From the NCBI RefSeq assembly GCF_001412595.2, contig NZ_CP012640.2, positions 3,596,001 through 3,660,000 of the forward strand: DNA of 64,000 nt. The letters run 5' to 3'. This document shows, piece by piece, positions 28,556 through 37,497 of the stretch. Source of the DNA: Massilia sp. WG5 (lineage in GTDB: Bacteria; Pseudomonadota; Gammaproteobacteria; Burkholderiales; Burkholderiaceae_D). A model generated the notes under the pieces. It saw nothing but the letters and a program-made list of their open reading frames with translations. It was not told where the DNA came from and did no database searches. Made by a program: the position numbers and the translations under genes. The first letter of the stretch is position 1, and every line of letters starts with the position of its first letter.

Positions 28556-29343
28556 GTTTGCCCGAGACTGCGGCCGGCATGGACGACCGCCAATTGTTGC
28601 GCTACTCGCGCCATATCCTGCTCGACGAGGTCGGCATCGAAGGGCAGCAGCGGGTGCTGGGCGCGCGCGTCCTGATCATCGGCGCCGGTGGACTCGGTTC
28701 GCCGGCGGCGCTCTACCTGGCCGCCAGCGGCGCCGGCCGCATCACCCTGGTCGACGATGACGTGGTCGATCTCACCAACCTGCAGCGCCAGGTCATGCAC
28801 ACGACGGCCCGGATCGGCCAGCCCAAGGTCGAGTCCGGTCGCGAAGCGTTGATGCAGATCAACCCCGAGATCGAGGTCGTCGCCCTCCGCGAGCGCGCCA
28901 GCGGCGAACGCCTGCGGGAACTGGTGGCCGACAGCGATGTCGTACTCGACTGCAGCGACAACTTCGCCACCCGCCAGGCAGTCAACCGCGCCTGCGTGGC
29001 GGCGCGCGTGCCGCTGGTGGCCGGCGCCGTGATCCGCTTCGACGGCCAGCTGTCGGTGTTCGACGTACGCGACCCCGCTTCTCCCTGCTACGCCTGCCTG
29101 TTCCCCGCCGACAGCCGCTTCGAGGATGTGGCCTGCAGCAGCATGGGCGTATTCGCGCCGCTGGTCGGCGTGATCGGCGCCGCGCAGGCGGCCGAGGCCC
29201 TCAAGCTGCTGGCCGGCTGCGGCCGTCCGCTGGTCGGGCGCCTCCTGATGCTCGACGGCCGCGGCATGGAATGGACCGAAGTGCAGGTCGGGCGCAACCC
29301 CTGCTGCCCGGTCTGCCATGAGCGGGAACGGCAGCGCGGATAG
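28552..29343 (+). CDS. MoeB/ThiF-family adenylyltransferase
   Basis: A 263-residue E1-like enzyme that adenylates the C-terminus of a sulfur-carrier protein (MoaD or ThiS). The Rossmann ATP site GAGGLGSPAALYLAASG lies near residues 44-60, the aspartate box is DCSDNFATR, and four zinc cysteines occur as CYAC and CCPVC. The segment VACSSMGVFAPLVGVIG has a cysteine where ThiF carries its catalytic one. The GTG at 28552 overlaps the ctp stop; ATG 28579 is an alternative start. Without a pathway neighbour, MoeB and ThiF cannot be separated. Confidence 0.88.
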
Positions 29344-29469
29344 CCATCCCGACAAGAAGTGCAGCGGCGTTTCTCCTGGCTTACAATTGGAAAGTGTTCC
29401 GGGTGACGGTTTAAGCTCATTCGGCCTTATACTAGTTCGATTCTTCCGACCACCATCCATCATTACTCT

Positions 29470-29925
29470 ATGCAGAACATTCCGTATCGCATGTCGCAGC
29501 GGCGCCGCCAGGGCGGTTTCACCCTCGTCGAGATCATGGTCGTCGTGGTCATCATCGGCATTCTCGGCATGCTGGTCGTGCCCAAGCTGCTGGGCCGTAC
29601 CGGCGAGGCGCGCGTTACCGCCGCCCGGACCGACATCGCGACCCTGATGCAGGCGCTCAAGCTGTACAAGCTGGACAACCAGCGCTACCCGACCACCGAG
29701 CAGGGCCTGCAGGCGCTGGTCCAGAAGCCGACCACCGGCCCGGCCGCCAACGGCTGGAAAGAAGGCGGCTATGTCGAGAAGCTGCCGAAGGACCCGTGGG
29801 GCAATAATTACCAGTACCTGTCGCCGGGCCTGCATGGCGAGGTCGACGTGTTCTCGCTGGGCGCGGACGGCCAGCCCGGCGGCGCCGGCGAAGATGCCGA
29901 CGTCGGTTCCTGGGAAGGCAAATAA
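29470..29925 (+). CDS. gspG: T2SS major pseudopilin GspG
   Basis: A 151-residue pseudopilin, main subunit of the type II secretion pseudopilus. The prepilin cleavage site is GGFTLVEIMV (cleavage after the second G), followed by the long hydrophobic helix. The family signature YPTTEQGLQALV and the calcium-site loop region DPWGNNYQYLSPG...DVFSLGADG are present. The leader is long (about 16-23 residues); MSQRR at 29491 is an alternative start. First gene of the gsp operon. Confidence 0.96.
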   Translation: MQNIPYRMSQRRRQGGFTLVEIMVVVVIIGILGMLVVPKLLGRTGEARVTAARTDIATLMQALKLYKLDNQRYPTTEQGLQALVQKPTTGPAANGWKEGGYVEKLPKDPWGNNYQYLSPGLHGEVDVFSLGADGQPGGAGEDADVGSWEGK

Positions 29926-29972
29926 GCAAGGCTGATCCATCGGCCCGCCAGCACTGAGGAGAATCCATCCCG

Positions 29973-30470
29973 ATGACCAGACACGTGCGCGGACGGGCTG
30001 CCCGGCCCGCCTCGGCGGCCAAGGGCTTCACCCTGGTGGAGATCATGGTCGTGATGGTCATCATCGGCATCACGCTGGGAATGGCGTCGCTCAACGCGAT
30101 TCCGAGTCCGCACCAGGACCTGCAGAAAGAGGCCCAGCGCCTGACCCTGCTGCTGCAGCTGGCGCGCGACGAGGCGATCGTGCGCAACCGCCTGGTCACC
30201 TTCGAAGCGACGCCCGAGCGCTACCACTTCCTGGTCCGCAACGAGACGCGCTGGGACCTGATCACCGGCGACGACCTGCTGCGCGAGCGCGAATTCAAGA
30301 ACGGCCCGCTGACCCTGCTGCTCGACCCGGCCAGCGCCGGCACCCTCAATCCGCTGCGCATCACCTTCGGCCGGGAGCCGGTCGACAAGCCCTTCGTCCT
30401 GATCCTGGCCACCGGCGGCAACCGGGTCGCCATCCGCGCCGACGGCATCGGCCACTTCACGGTCGAATGA
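29973..30470 (+). CDS. gspH: T2SS minor pseudopilin GspH
   Basis: A 165-residue minor pseudopilin with prepilin site KGFTLVEIMVVMVIIG, and the GspH-like region QKEAQRLTLLLQLARDEAIVRNRLV. GspH is thought to sit near the pseudopilus tip complex. It lies 47 bases after gspG and overlaps gspI by four bases (ATGA). Confidence 0.93.
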   Translation: MTRHVRGRAARPASAAKGFTLVEIMVVMVIIGITLGMASLNAIPSPHQDLQKEAQRLTLLLQLARDEAIVRNRLVTFEATPERYHFLVRNETRWDLITGDDLLREREFKNGPLTLLLDPASAGTLNPLRITFGREPVDKPFVLILATGGNRVAIRADGIGHFTVE

Positions 30471-30856
30471 ACGCTGCCATGAAGATATCCCGCTCCCGTG
30501 GCTTTACCCTGCTCGAAGTGCTGGTGGCACTGGTCATCGTCGGCACCGCGCTCGGCGCCGGCCTGCGCGCGGTCGGCAGCCTGACCGCCAACAGCAGCGG
30601 GCTGCGGACCTCGATGATGGCGACCTGGTCGGCCGAGAACCGGCTCGTGCAGATCCGCCTGGGCAAGGAATTCCCGGAGATCGGCAAGCGCGGCTTCGAC
30701 TGCCCGCAGGGCGACCTGCACCTGGTCTGCCAGGAAGAAGTGTTCGCCAGCCCGAACCCGCGTTTGCGCCGCGTCGAAGTCTCCGTTTTCGACATCGAAA
30801 ACCCGAACCGGCGCATCGTCAAGCTGGTCCAACTCGTGCTGAGGCCGCGTCTATGA
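30467..30856 (+). CDS. gspI: T2SS minor pseudopilin GspI
   Basis: A 129-residue minor pseudopilin. The prepilin motif is RGFTLLEVLVALVIVG, followed by the helix and the region SAENRLVQIRLG typical of GspI. With GspJ and GspK it forms the tip that starts pseudopilus assembly. It overlaps gspH and gspJ by four bases on each side, evidence for translational coupling. An internal ATG at 30479 is an alternative start. Confidence 0.92.
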   Translation: MNAAMKISRSRGFTLLEVLVALVIVGTALGAGLRAVGSLTANSSGLRTSMMATWSAENRLVQIRLGKEFPEIGKRGFDCPQGDLHLVCQEEVFASPNPRLRRVEVSVFDIENPNRRIVKLVQLVLRPRL

Positions 30857-31539
30857 AGCGTCTACGGCAGCGTGGCTTCACCCTGGTCGAACTGCTGGTC
30901 GCGATCAGCATCCTCGCGATCGTGGCCGTGCTCGGCTGGCGCGGGCTGGACGGCATCATCCGCGCGCGCGTGGCGCTCACCAATCAGATGGAAACCACGC
31001 GTGGCATGCAGCTGGCTTTCGCCCAGATGCAGAGCGACTGCGAGCACATCGCCGGACGCGACGTGCTCGAGCGTCGCCCTTATCTGCTGACGGGCACCGA
31101 CCGCTTCACGATGGTGCGCGAGGTGTTCACCGAAAACCAGCCCTCGCGGCTGCAGGTGGTGGCTTACCGGATCATCAACGGCACCCTGGTGCGGCGCGAG
31201 TCGCCGGCCGTGCGCGACCTGGCCCAGCTCGACGGCCTGTGGCAGGCCGCAGTCAGCGACACCGACACCAGCGGCGCCGTCACGCTGCAGTCCGGGGTCA
31301 CCGGGATGCAGGTGCTGACCTGGGAGAACCGCGCCTGGCGCCAGGCCACCAGCGCCGCGACCGCAGGCAACGCCCAGGCAACGCAACAGACGCAGCAGGC
31401 GCAGCAGACTGAGCAGGCCCAGCAGGCCCAGCAGGATTCGAATACCGTGCCGCTGCCGCCGACCGGCATGCAGGTGGCGCTGCAAGTGCAGGGACAGGAA
31501 GTACCGATGACCAAGTCTTTCCTGCTGGGGGAACCATGA
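30853..31539 (+). CDS. gspJ: T2SS minor pseudopilin GspJ
   Basis: A 228-residue minor pseudopilin with prepilin site RGFTLVELLVAISILAI, then FAQMQSDCEHIAGRDV and VVAYRIINGTLVRRESPAVRDL as family blocks. Near residues 170-195 there is a low-complexity stretch of Ala/Thr/Gln (QATQQTQQAQQTEQAQQAQQ), encoded by repeats of the cag/caa type, that is absent from most GspJ and probably forms a surface loop. It overlaps gspI and gspK by four bases each. Confidence 0.92.
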   Translation: MKRLRQRGFTLVELLVAISILAIVAVLGWRGLDGIIRARVALTNQMETTRGMQLAFAQMQSDCEHIAGRDVLERRPYLLTGTDRFTMVREVFTENQPSRLQVVAYRIINGTLVRRESPAVRDLAQLDGLWQAAVSDTDTSGAVTLQSGVTGMQVLTWENRAWRQATSAATAGNAQATQQTQQAQQTEQAQQAQQDSNTVPLPPTGMQVALQVQGQEVPMTKSFLLGEP

Positions 31540-32624
31540 GACGGCCACGACTGCGGGGCGTGCGCGAACGCGGCGTCGCCGTCATCACCGCACTGCTGCT
31601 GACGACGCTGGCGATTTCCATCGTCGCCAGCCTGTTCTGGCAGCAACAGGTACAGGTGCGCTCGATGGAGAACCAGCGCCTGCACCTGCAGACCAAGTGG
31701 ATCCTGCGCGGCGCCCTCGACTGGGCCAGCCTGGTGCTGTTCCAGGACGGCCTCGATCACATGCAATATACGTCGCTCGACCAGGTCTGGGCCACCCCGC
31801 TGGCGGAAACCCGGCTCGACCAGTACATCGAACGCGAACGGGTCGCGGGAGAAAATTTCGATGCGACCTTGTCCGGCAACATAATTGACGCTTGCTCGCG
31901 CTACAATCTGCGCAATCTGGCCGACAAAGGGCAGGTGAATCCGGAGCAGATGGAAGTGTTCGGCCGCCTGCTGCGCAACCTGCAGATGGACCAGCAGCTG
32001 GCGGGGCGGGCCGCCGCCTTCGTCGCCGCCGGCCAGCCGCTGGAAGCGCCGACCCCGGAGGGCGGCGCGGCGAGCGGCGAGAACGGCGCCGGTACGGGAA
32101 CGGGAACAACGACGGGCGGTACGGGAACGGGAACGGGAACGGGAACGGGAACGACGACCGGCAGCCGGACCCTGCCGAGCGTCAGCCGCAGCAGCGTGGC
32201 CGGCTCGCCGATGAAGTTCCTGGCGGTGGACGACCTGCTGACGGTGCCGGGCTTTACGCCGGCGATGGTCGAGCGCCTGCGGCCGTTCGTGATCGTGCTG
32301 CCGGACGTGACGCCGGTGAACGTCAACACGGCGCCGGCCGAGGTGCTGGCGTCCCTGATGCCGAACATGTCGGTGTCGGAAGCGAATTCGCTGGTCGTGC
32401 GGCGGCAGCGCGCGGCCTGGCGGGGGATCGAATTTTTTGCGATGGACGTCGGAGACAGCAGGCCGATCACGCCGAACGCCGCGGGCGTGCGGAGCGACTG
32501 GTTCCTGGTAAACAGCCGGATCCGCCTGGACCGCGCCGCCCTGGATGCCGAGGCGCTGATCCACCGCTATCCGACGCTGATTGCCGGCGGCGGCACCAAG
32601 GTGGAGTGGATCCGCCAGTACTAA
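31536..32624 (+). CDS. gspK: T2SS minor pseudopilin GspK
   Basis: A 362-residue pseudopilin, the tip protein. The hydrophobic segment has the looser GspK site ERGVAVITALLLTTLAISIVA. Conserved GspK regions are SRYNLRNLADKG, FLAVDDLLTVPGFTP and VNVNTAPAEVLASLMP. An unusual Gly/Thr stretch of about 25 residues (near 188-207) is encoded by a hexamer repeat at 32094-32152. It overlaps gspJ by four bases. Confidence 0.93.
   Translation: MRRPRLRGVRERGVAVITALLLTTLAISIVASLFWQQQVQVRSMENQRLHLQTKWILRGALDWASLVLFQDGLDHMQYTSLDQVWATPLAETRLDQYIERERVAGENFDATLSGNIIDACSRYNLRNLADKGQVNPEQMEVFGRLLRNLQMDQQLAGRAAAFVAAGQPLEAPTPEGGAASGENGAGTGTGTTTGGTGTGTGTGTGTTTGSRTLPSVSRSSVAGSPMKFLAVDDLLTVPGFTPAMVERLRPFVIVLPDVTPVNVNTAPAEVLASLMPNMSVSEANSLVVRRQRAAWRGIEFFAMDVGDSRPITPNAAGVRSDWFLVNSRIRLDRAALDAEALIHRYPTLIAGGGTKVEWIRQY
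32094..32152 (+). repeat. ACGGGA hexamer repeat inside gspK
   Basis: Two ACGGGA units at 32094-32105 and five perfect tandem units at 32121-32150 encode alternating Gly-Thr. As the unit is six bases, gain or loss of units keeps the frame and only changes the loop length. Confidence 0.9.
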
Positions 32625-32661
32625 AAAAGAGCGCTCTACAAGACTAAGAAAGAGAGACGGT

Positions 32662-33870
32662 TTGACTACACTCTATATCCGGCATCCCGCCCGCGCGGAA
32701 GGCGAGCACGCGCTGAGCCGCTTCGCTCTCGTGAACGATGGCGGCGTCATCGAACAGCAGGGCGAAGGCCCGCTGCGCAACCTGGGCGACCTGGTGGGCG
32801 GCAACCGGGTCGTGCTGCTGCTGGCCGGCGCCGACGTCAACCTGCTGCAGGTACAGGCCCCGCCCCTGACCGGCGCGCGCCTGAAGGCCGCGCTGCCCGG
32901 CCTGGTCGAAGAACACATCCTCGGCGACCCCGCCGACCACGTCCTGGTGGCCGCGCCCCAGCAGCCGGACGAGACCCGGCCGGTCGCCGTGGTCGACCGT
33001 GACTGGCTGGAATCCATCGTGCGCAGCCTGCTGGCGCAGGGCGCGCGCTCGGTGGCGGCGGTGCCGGCCCAGCTCTGCCTGCCGCTGCAGCCGGGCAGCG
33101 TCTCGGCCGCCATCCAGGGCGCCGAGCTGACCCTGCGCCAGGGCCTGTTCCAGGGTTTCGGCCTGGCGCTCGACGCCGCCCCGGCGGTGGTGCTGCAGAC
33201 CGCGCGCGCCTTCAGCGGCGACGCCCCGCTGGCGCTGTACGTGCCGCCCGGCCAGTTGGGCGAATACCAGGCCCTCGCGCTCGACGCCGGCCCCGGCATC
33301 AGTTTCGAGACCGACGACTGGGCGCACTGGATCGCCGGCTCGAAGAGCACCTCGCTCGACCTGGTGAGCGGCCTGGGCGCCGCCGGCAGCCAGCCGCGCG
33401 ACTGGCGCCGCTGGCGCTGGCCGCTGCGCCTGATCCTGCTGGCGGTGGCGGTCAACCTGATCGGCCTGAACGTCGAGTGGCTGCGCCTGAAGCGCGAAGC
33501 CGACACCGTGCGCCAGTCGATGACCCAGACCTTCCGCTCCGTGTACCCGAACCAGACCGCGATCCTCGACCCGGTCGCCCAGATGCGCCAGAACGTCGCG
33601 CGCGCCCGCGCCAGCACCGGCGAGGTGGCGCCCGACGAATTCACCTATATCGCCTCGGCCTTCGGTGAAGCGACGCGCTCGCTCGGACGTCAACCCGGCA
33701 TTGCGTCAATTGAATACCGGGAACACGCACTGTCGGTCAAAGTCAAACCCGAAACAGTCGACCCCGGTTTGACGGGGCAGCTGCGTACCGCCCTGGCTGC
33801 GCGCAACATGAGCCTCGACGAGGCCGCGCCGGGCAACTGGGTGATCCGCAGCACAGGAGCCAAGCAATGA
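32662..33870 (+). CDS. gspL: T2SS assembly platform protein GspL
   Basis: A 402-residue bitopic inner-membrane protein linking GspE to the platform. The cytoplasmic actin-like domain (about 1-245) includes LLLAGADVNLLQVQAPPL and ALPGLVEEHILGDP, followed by a membrane helix near residue 260-280 (WPLRLILLAVAVNLIGLNV) and a periplasmic ferredoxin-like domain. The TTG at 32662 is the most plausible start, with AGAGAGACGG upstream; the in-frame ATG-type start at 32581 lies inside gspK. It overlaps gspM by four bases. Confidence 0.9.
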   Translation: MTTLYIRHPARAEGEHALSRFALVNDGGVIEQQGEGPLRNLGDLVGGNRVVLLLAGADVNLLQVQAPPLTGARLKAALPGLVEEHILGDPADHVLVAAPQQPDETRPVAVVDRDWLESIVRSLLAQGARSVAAVPAQLCLPLQPGSVSAAIQGAELTLRQGLFQGFGLALDAAPAVVLQTARAFSGDAPLALYVPPGQLGEYQALALDAGPGISFETDDWAHWIAGSKSTSLDLVSGLGAAGSQPRDWRRWRWPLRLILLAVAVNLIGLNVEWLRLKREADTVRQSMTQTFRSVYPNQTAILDPVAQMRQNVARARASTGEVAPDEFTYIASAFGEATRSLGRQPGIASIEYREHALSVKVKPETVDPGLTGQLRTALAARNMSLDEAAPGNWVIRSTGAKQ

Positions 33871-34385
33871 GTCTAGCCACCACCATCGCCCAGTACCGCG
33901 AGCGCGCCAACGCGCTCTGGCTCGCGCGCACCGAACAGGAACGCCGCTTCCTGAGCATCGGCGGCGCCGTCGTGGTGCTGGCGCTGCTCTACCTGGTCCT
34001 GGTCGATCCGGCCGTCGAAGGCCGCGCCCAGCTGCGTCGCACCCTGCCGCAACTGCGCCAGCAGGCCGCCGAGCTGCAGGCCATGGCCCAGGAAGCGAGC
34101 AGCCTGGCGCATGCGCCGGCCACCCAGGTCACGCCGCTGACCCGCGAAACCGTCAACACCAGCCTCAGCGGCCGCGGCCTGACGCCGCAATCGCTGTCGA
34201 TGACGGGCGAATACATCAAGCTGCAGTTGAATAATGTGTCGTTCGCCAACCTGGCGACCTGGCTCGACGAGCAGCGCCGCGCCAACCGCGTACTGGTGCA
34301 GGACGCGGTCGTCACCGCCTTGCCGGCGGCCGGCCAGGTCGATGCCAGCCTGACGCTGCGCCAGAATACCGGCGCCGCCCAATGA
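33867..34385 (+). CDS. gspM: T2SS protein GspM
   Basis: A 172-residue inner-membrane protein with one helix (about 33-52, FLSIGGAVVVLALLYLVLVDP) after a short cytoplasmic start, then a periplasmic coiled coil (LRRTLPQLRQQAAELQAMAQ) and a small ferredoxin-like domain. It pairs with GspL. It overlaps gspL and gspN by four bases each. Confidence 0.9.
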   Translation: MSLATTIAQYRERANALWLARTEQERRFLSIGGAVVVLALLYLVLVDPAVEGRAQLRRTLPQLRQQAAELQAMAQEASSLAHAPATQVTPLTRETVNTSLSGRGLTPQSLSMTGEYIKLQLNNVSFANLATWLDEQRRANRVLVQDAVVTALPAAGQVDASLTLRQNTGAAQ

Positions 34386-35155
34386 GGCGGGCCCTGCTAT
34401 GGGTCGGGCTGACCGCGCTGGCGGTCGCCGTCACGATCCTGGTCTTCCTGCCGGCTGCCTGGCTGGGGCCGATCGTCGAACGCCAGACCGGCGGGCGTTT
34501 GACTCTGGGGGATGCGCAGGGTACGCTTTGGCACGGTTCAGCCTTCTTGGGCGGCGCGCCGGGCGAAGGCGGTTCGGTCACGCCGCTGCTGCCGGGCCGG
34601 TTCAGCTGGCGGCTGTCGCCGCTGGTGCTGTTCGGCCAGGTGAGCATGGACCTGGCCAACGAGCGGGCGCTGGCGCTGCCGGTGCGGATCACCGGCAGCT
34701 GGTCGCAATGGCAGGTCAGCGCCGGCGAACTGCTGCTGCCGGCCGAGGGCCTGGCTGGGCTGGGAGCGCCGCTGAACACGCTGGCGCCGTCGGGGGTGAT
34801 CAAGCTGTCCTGGAACCTGCTGGACATCGCGCGCCAGGGCCAGGCGGTGGCCGTGCAGGGCCGGACGGTGCTGTCCCTGACCGACATGGGATCGCGTATG
34901 AGTCCGGTCAAGCCGCTCGGCAGCTATGAGCTGGCGATGGATTGGCGCGGTCAGCAGGCCGACCTGAGCCTGCGGACCGTGCGCGGCGCGCTGTTGCTTT
35001 CCGGGAGTGGTACTCTGCAAAATGGCCGTCTGCGCTTTTCGGGTCAGGCGCAAGCGGCCGATGGATATGAAGACACGCTGGGCAACCTGCTGAACCTGCT
35101 GGGCCAGCGCCGAATGGTGAACGGCAAGAACATAATCGCATTAGAGTTCAGATAA
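34382..35155 (+). CDS. gspN: T2SS protein GspN
   Basis: A 257-residue protein with one N-terminal membrane helix (LLWVGLTALAVAVTILVFLPAAWL) and the GspN periplasmic region (GGRLTLGDAQGTLWHGSAFL). GspN is found in only part of T2SS and its role is unclear. It overlaps gspM by four bases and its stop codon overlaps the gspD start by one base. Confidence 0.88.
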   Translation: MRRALLWVGLTALAVAVTILVFLPAAWLGPIVERQTGGRLTLGDAQGTLWHGSAFLGGAPGEGGSVTPLLPGRFSWRLSPLVLFGQVSMDLANERALALPVRITGSWSQWQVSAGELLLPAEGLAGLGAPLNTLAPSGVIKLSWNLLDIARQGQAVAVQGRTVLSLTDMGSRMSPVKPLGSYELAMDWRGQQADLSLRTVRGALLLSGSGTLQNGRLRFSGQAQAADGYEDTLGNLLNLLGQRRMVNGKNIIALEFR

Positions 35156-37491
35156 TGAAAAATACTCCGCAAACCCCGGCTCTGCGCCGTCTCGCCGCCA
35201 ACGTCATGCTGTGCTGCGCCGTGCTCGGCACGGTGCCGCCGGTACCTGCCTTTGCCCAGGAAGGCAATGGCGCCGCCCTCAACTTCGTCAACGCGGACAT
35301 CGAATCGGTGATCAAGGCGGTCGGCCACTACACCGGCATGACCTTCATCATCGACCCGCGCGTGAAGGGCACCCTGACCCTGGTGTCGGAGCGCACCCTG
35401 AGCAAGGCCCAGGCCTTCGCCCTCCTGACCTCGGCGCTGCGCCTGCAGGGCTATGCGGTGGTCACCGGCGACGGCTATGCGAAAGTGGTGCCGGAAGCCG
35501 AAGCCAAGCTGCAGTCTTCGCCGACCCAGGTCGGCGTCAAGGGTTCACGCGCGCACGGGGACCAGATCGCGACCCAGGTCTACCGCCTGCAGCATGAGTC
35601 GGCGGCCAACCTGACCGCCGTGCTGCGCCCGCTGATCTCGCCGAACAATTCGATCATGGCCGACCCGGGCAACAACAGCCTGGTGATCACCGACTATGCC
35701 GACAACCTGCGCCGCCTGTCGAAGATCATCGCCGCGCTGGACTCGCCCTCGACCGGCGACCTCGACGTGGTCCCGATCCGCAACGGCATCGCCAGCGACG
35801 TCGCGGCCCTGGTCACGCGCCTGATGGAGCCGAGCCCGGGCGGCGACGCCGGCCGCGTCACGGTGCTGGCCGATCCGCGCACCAACTCGGTGGTCGTGCG
35901 TGCGCCCTCGGCGGCGCGCGCGAACATGGCCAAGAGCCTGATCGCCAAGCTCGACCAGCCGACCTCGGAGATGGGCAACATCCACGTGGTCTACCTGAAG
36001 AACGCCGACGCCAGCAAGGTGGCCCAGACCCTGCGCGCGGTGGTCTCGCAGGACGCCTCGGCGGTGCCGGTGCAGCAGCAGGGCACCTCGGGCGGCTCGA
36101 TCCAGTCCACCAACAACACCGGCGCCGGCGGCGGCGCCGGCCAGCAGGGCCAGCAGAGCAGCGTCGGCATGGGCGGCACCGGCAACACCTACGCCCAGCA
36201 GAGCCAGGCCACGGCGGCCGGCGGCGGCGGCGGCCAGGGTTCCGGCTTCATCCAGGCCGATGCCTCGACCAACAGCCTGATCATCACCGCGCCGGACGCG
36301 ATCTACCGCAACCTGCGCTCCGTCATCGACCAGCTCGACGTGCGCCGCGCCCAGGTGTATATCGAAGCCCTGGTGGTCGAGGTCACTTCGAACGACGCCG
36401 CCGAATTCGGCGTGCAGTGGGTCGGCCTGAGCGGCGACGATTCCAGCAAGTACCGCGTGGGCGGCCTGCAGTCGTTCAGCGTCGGCGGCAACAGCAACAA
36501 CATCGTCAACCTGGCCACGGCCGCGGTAAGCGGCCTTGGCGGAACGAATGCGGGCACTACCAGCTCGACCTCGATCCCGAACCCGACCGGCCTGTCGATC
36601 GGCGTGTTCCGCCAGATCAATGGCCAGCTCGGCCTGGGCGCGATCGCCCACCTGCTCGACAGCACAGGCAAGGCGAACATCCTGTCGACGCCGAACATGA
36701 TCACGCTGGACAACGAGCTGGCGACGATCAAGGTCGGCCAGAACATCCCGATCATCACCGGCTCCTTCACCACCGGCGCGAGCGGGGCAAGCAACCCCTT
36801 CCAGACCGTCGACCGCAAGGACGTCGGCCTGCTGCTTAAAGTGCGTCCGCAGATTTCCGAAGGCGGTACCATCAAGCTGTCGATCTACCACGAGAACTCG
36901 GGGATCGACACCTCGGTCACGAATTCCGGAGGCATCATCACCACCGTCCGCGCCATCGAAAGCAATGTGCTGGCCGACGACGGCCAGATCATCGTGCTGG
37001 GCGGCCTGATTTCGGACGATGAAACCGAGAACCAGGAAAAAGTGCGCGGCCTGGGCGATCTTCCCATCGTGGGCAACCTGTTCAAGTACAAGACCCGCAG
37101 CCGCGCGAAGCGCAACCTGATGGTCTTCCTGCGTCCGATCGTGGTCCGCAGCAAGGAGCAGAATGACAGCATCTCGATGGACCGCTACCAGTACATGCAT
37201 GCGGCGGGAGCGGGCGCGCAGCCGGCCGACAACAACATCCTGATCCGCGACCTCGGCGCACCGCTGCTGCCCTCATTAACCAATGGCCAGCCGCCCGCGG
37301 GCGGCTCGATGGCCACGATGCCGCCGCCAGCGCCAGTCGCGCCGCGTCCGGGCGCCGCCACCGGCACGGGCACGAACCAGCCGGCGCCGCCGGGCCAGCG
37401 CACACAGCCGCGCTATGAGTCCGAATTCCGACCGGTGCAGCCGCAGCCGGCGCCGTCGGATTACCGGCCGGCATCGCCGACACAGAATTGA
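35155..37491 (+). CDS. gspD: T2SS secretin GspD
   Basis: A 778-residue outer-membrane secretin. A signal peptide ends after AFAQEG. The N0 domain (about 36-110) is followed by three N1-N3 KH-like repeats, the last holding a long Gly/Gln/Ser-rich insert (about 305-362). The secretin core spans about 395-665 with the family end VRGLGDLPIVGNLFKYKTRSRAKRNL in shortened form. A Pro-rich C-terminal tail of about 90 residues follows. No pilotin gene is adjacent. Confidence 0.96.
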   Translation: MKNTPQTPALRRLAANVMLCCAVLGTVPPVPAFAQEGNGAALNFVNADIESVIKAVGHYTGMTFIIDPRVKGTLTLVSERTLSKAQAFALLTSALRLQGYAVVTGDGYAKVVPEAEAKLQSSPTQVGVKGSRAHGDQIATQVYRLQHESAANLTAVLRPLISPNNSIMADPGNNSLVITDYADNLRRLSKIIAALDSPSTGDLDVVPIRNGIASDVAALVTRLMEPSPGGDAGRVTVLADPRTNSVVVRAPSAARANMAKSLIAKLDQPTSEMGNIHVVYLKNADASKVAQTLRAVVSQDASAVPVQQQGTSGGSIQSTNNTGAGGGAGQQGQQSSVGMGGTGNTYAQQSQATAAGGGGGQGSGFIQADASTNSLIITAPDAIYRNLRSVIDQLDVRRAQVYIEALVVEVTSNDAAEFGVQWVGLSGDDSSKYRVGGLQSFSVGGNSNNIVNLATAAVSGLGGTNAGTTSSTSIPNPTGLSIGVFRQINGQLGLGAIAHLLDSTGKANILSTPNMITLDNELATIKVGQNIPIITGSFTTGASGASNPFQTVDRKDVGLLLKVRPQISEGGTIKLSIYHENSGIDTSVTNSGGIITTVRAIESNVLADDGQIIVLGGLISDDETENQEKVRGLGDLPIVGNLFKYKTRSRAKRNLMVFLRPIVVRSKEQNDSISMDRYQYMHAAGAGAQPADNNILIRDLGAPLLPSLTNGQPPAGGSMATMPPPAPVAPRPGAATGTGTNQPAPPGQRTQPRYESEFRPVQPQPAPSDYRPASPTQN

Positions 37492-37497
37492 TCGATC

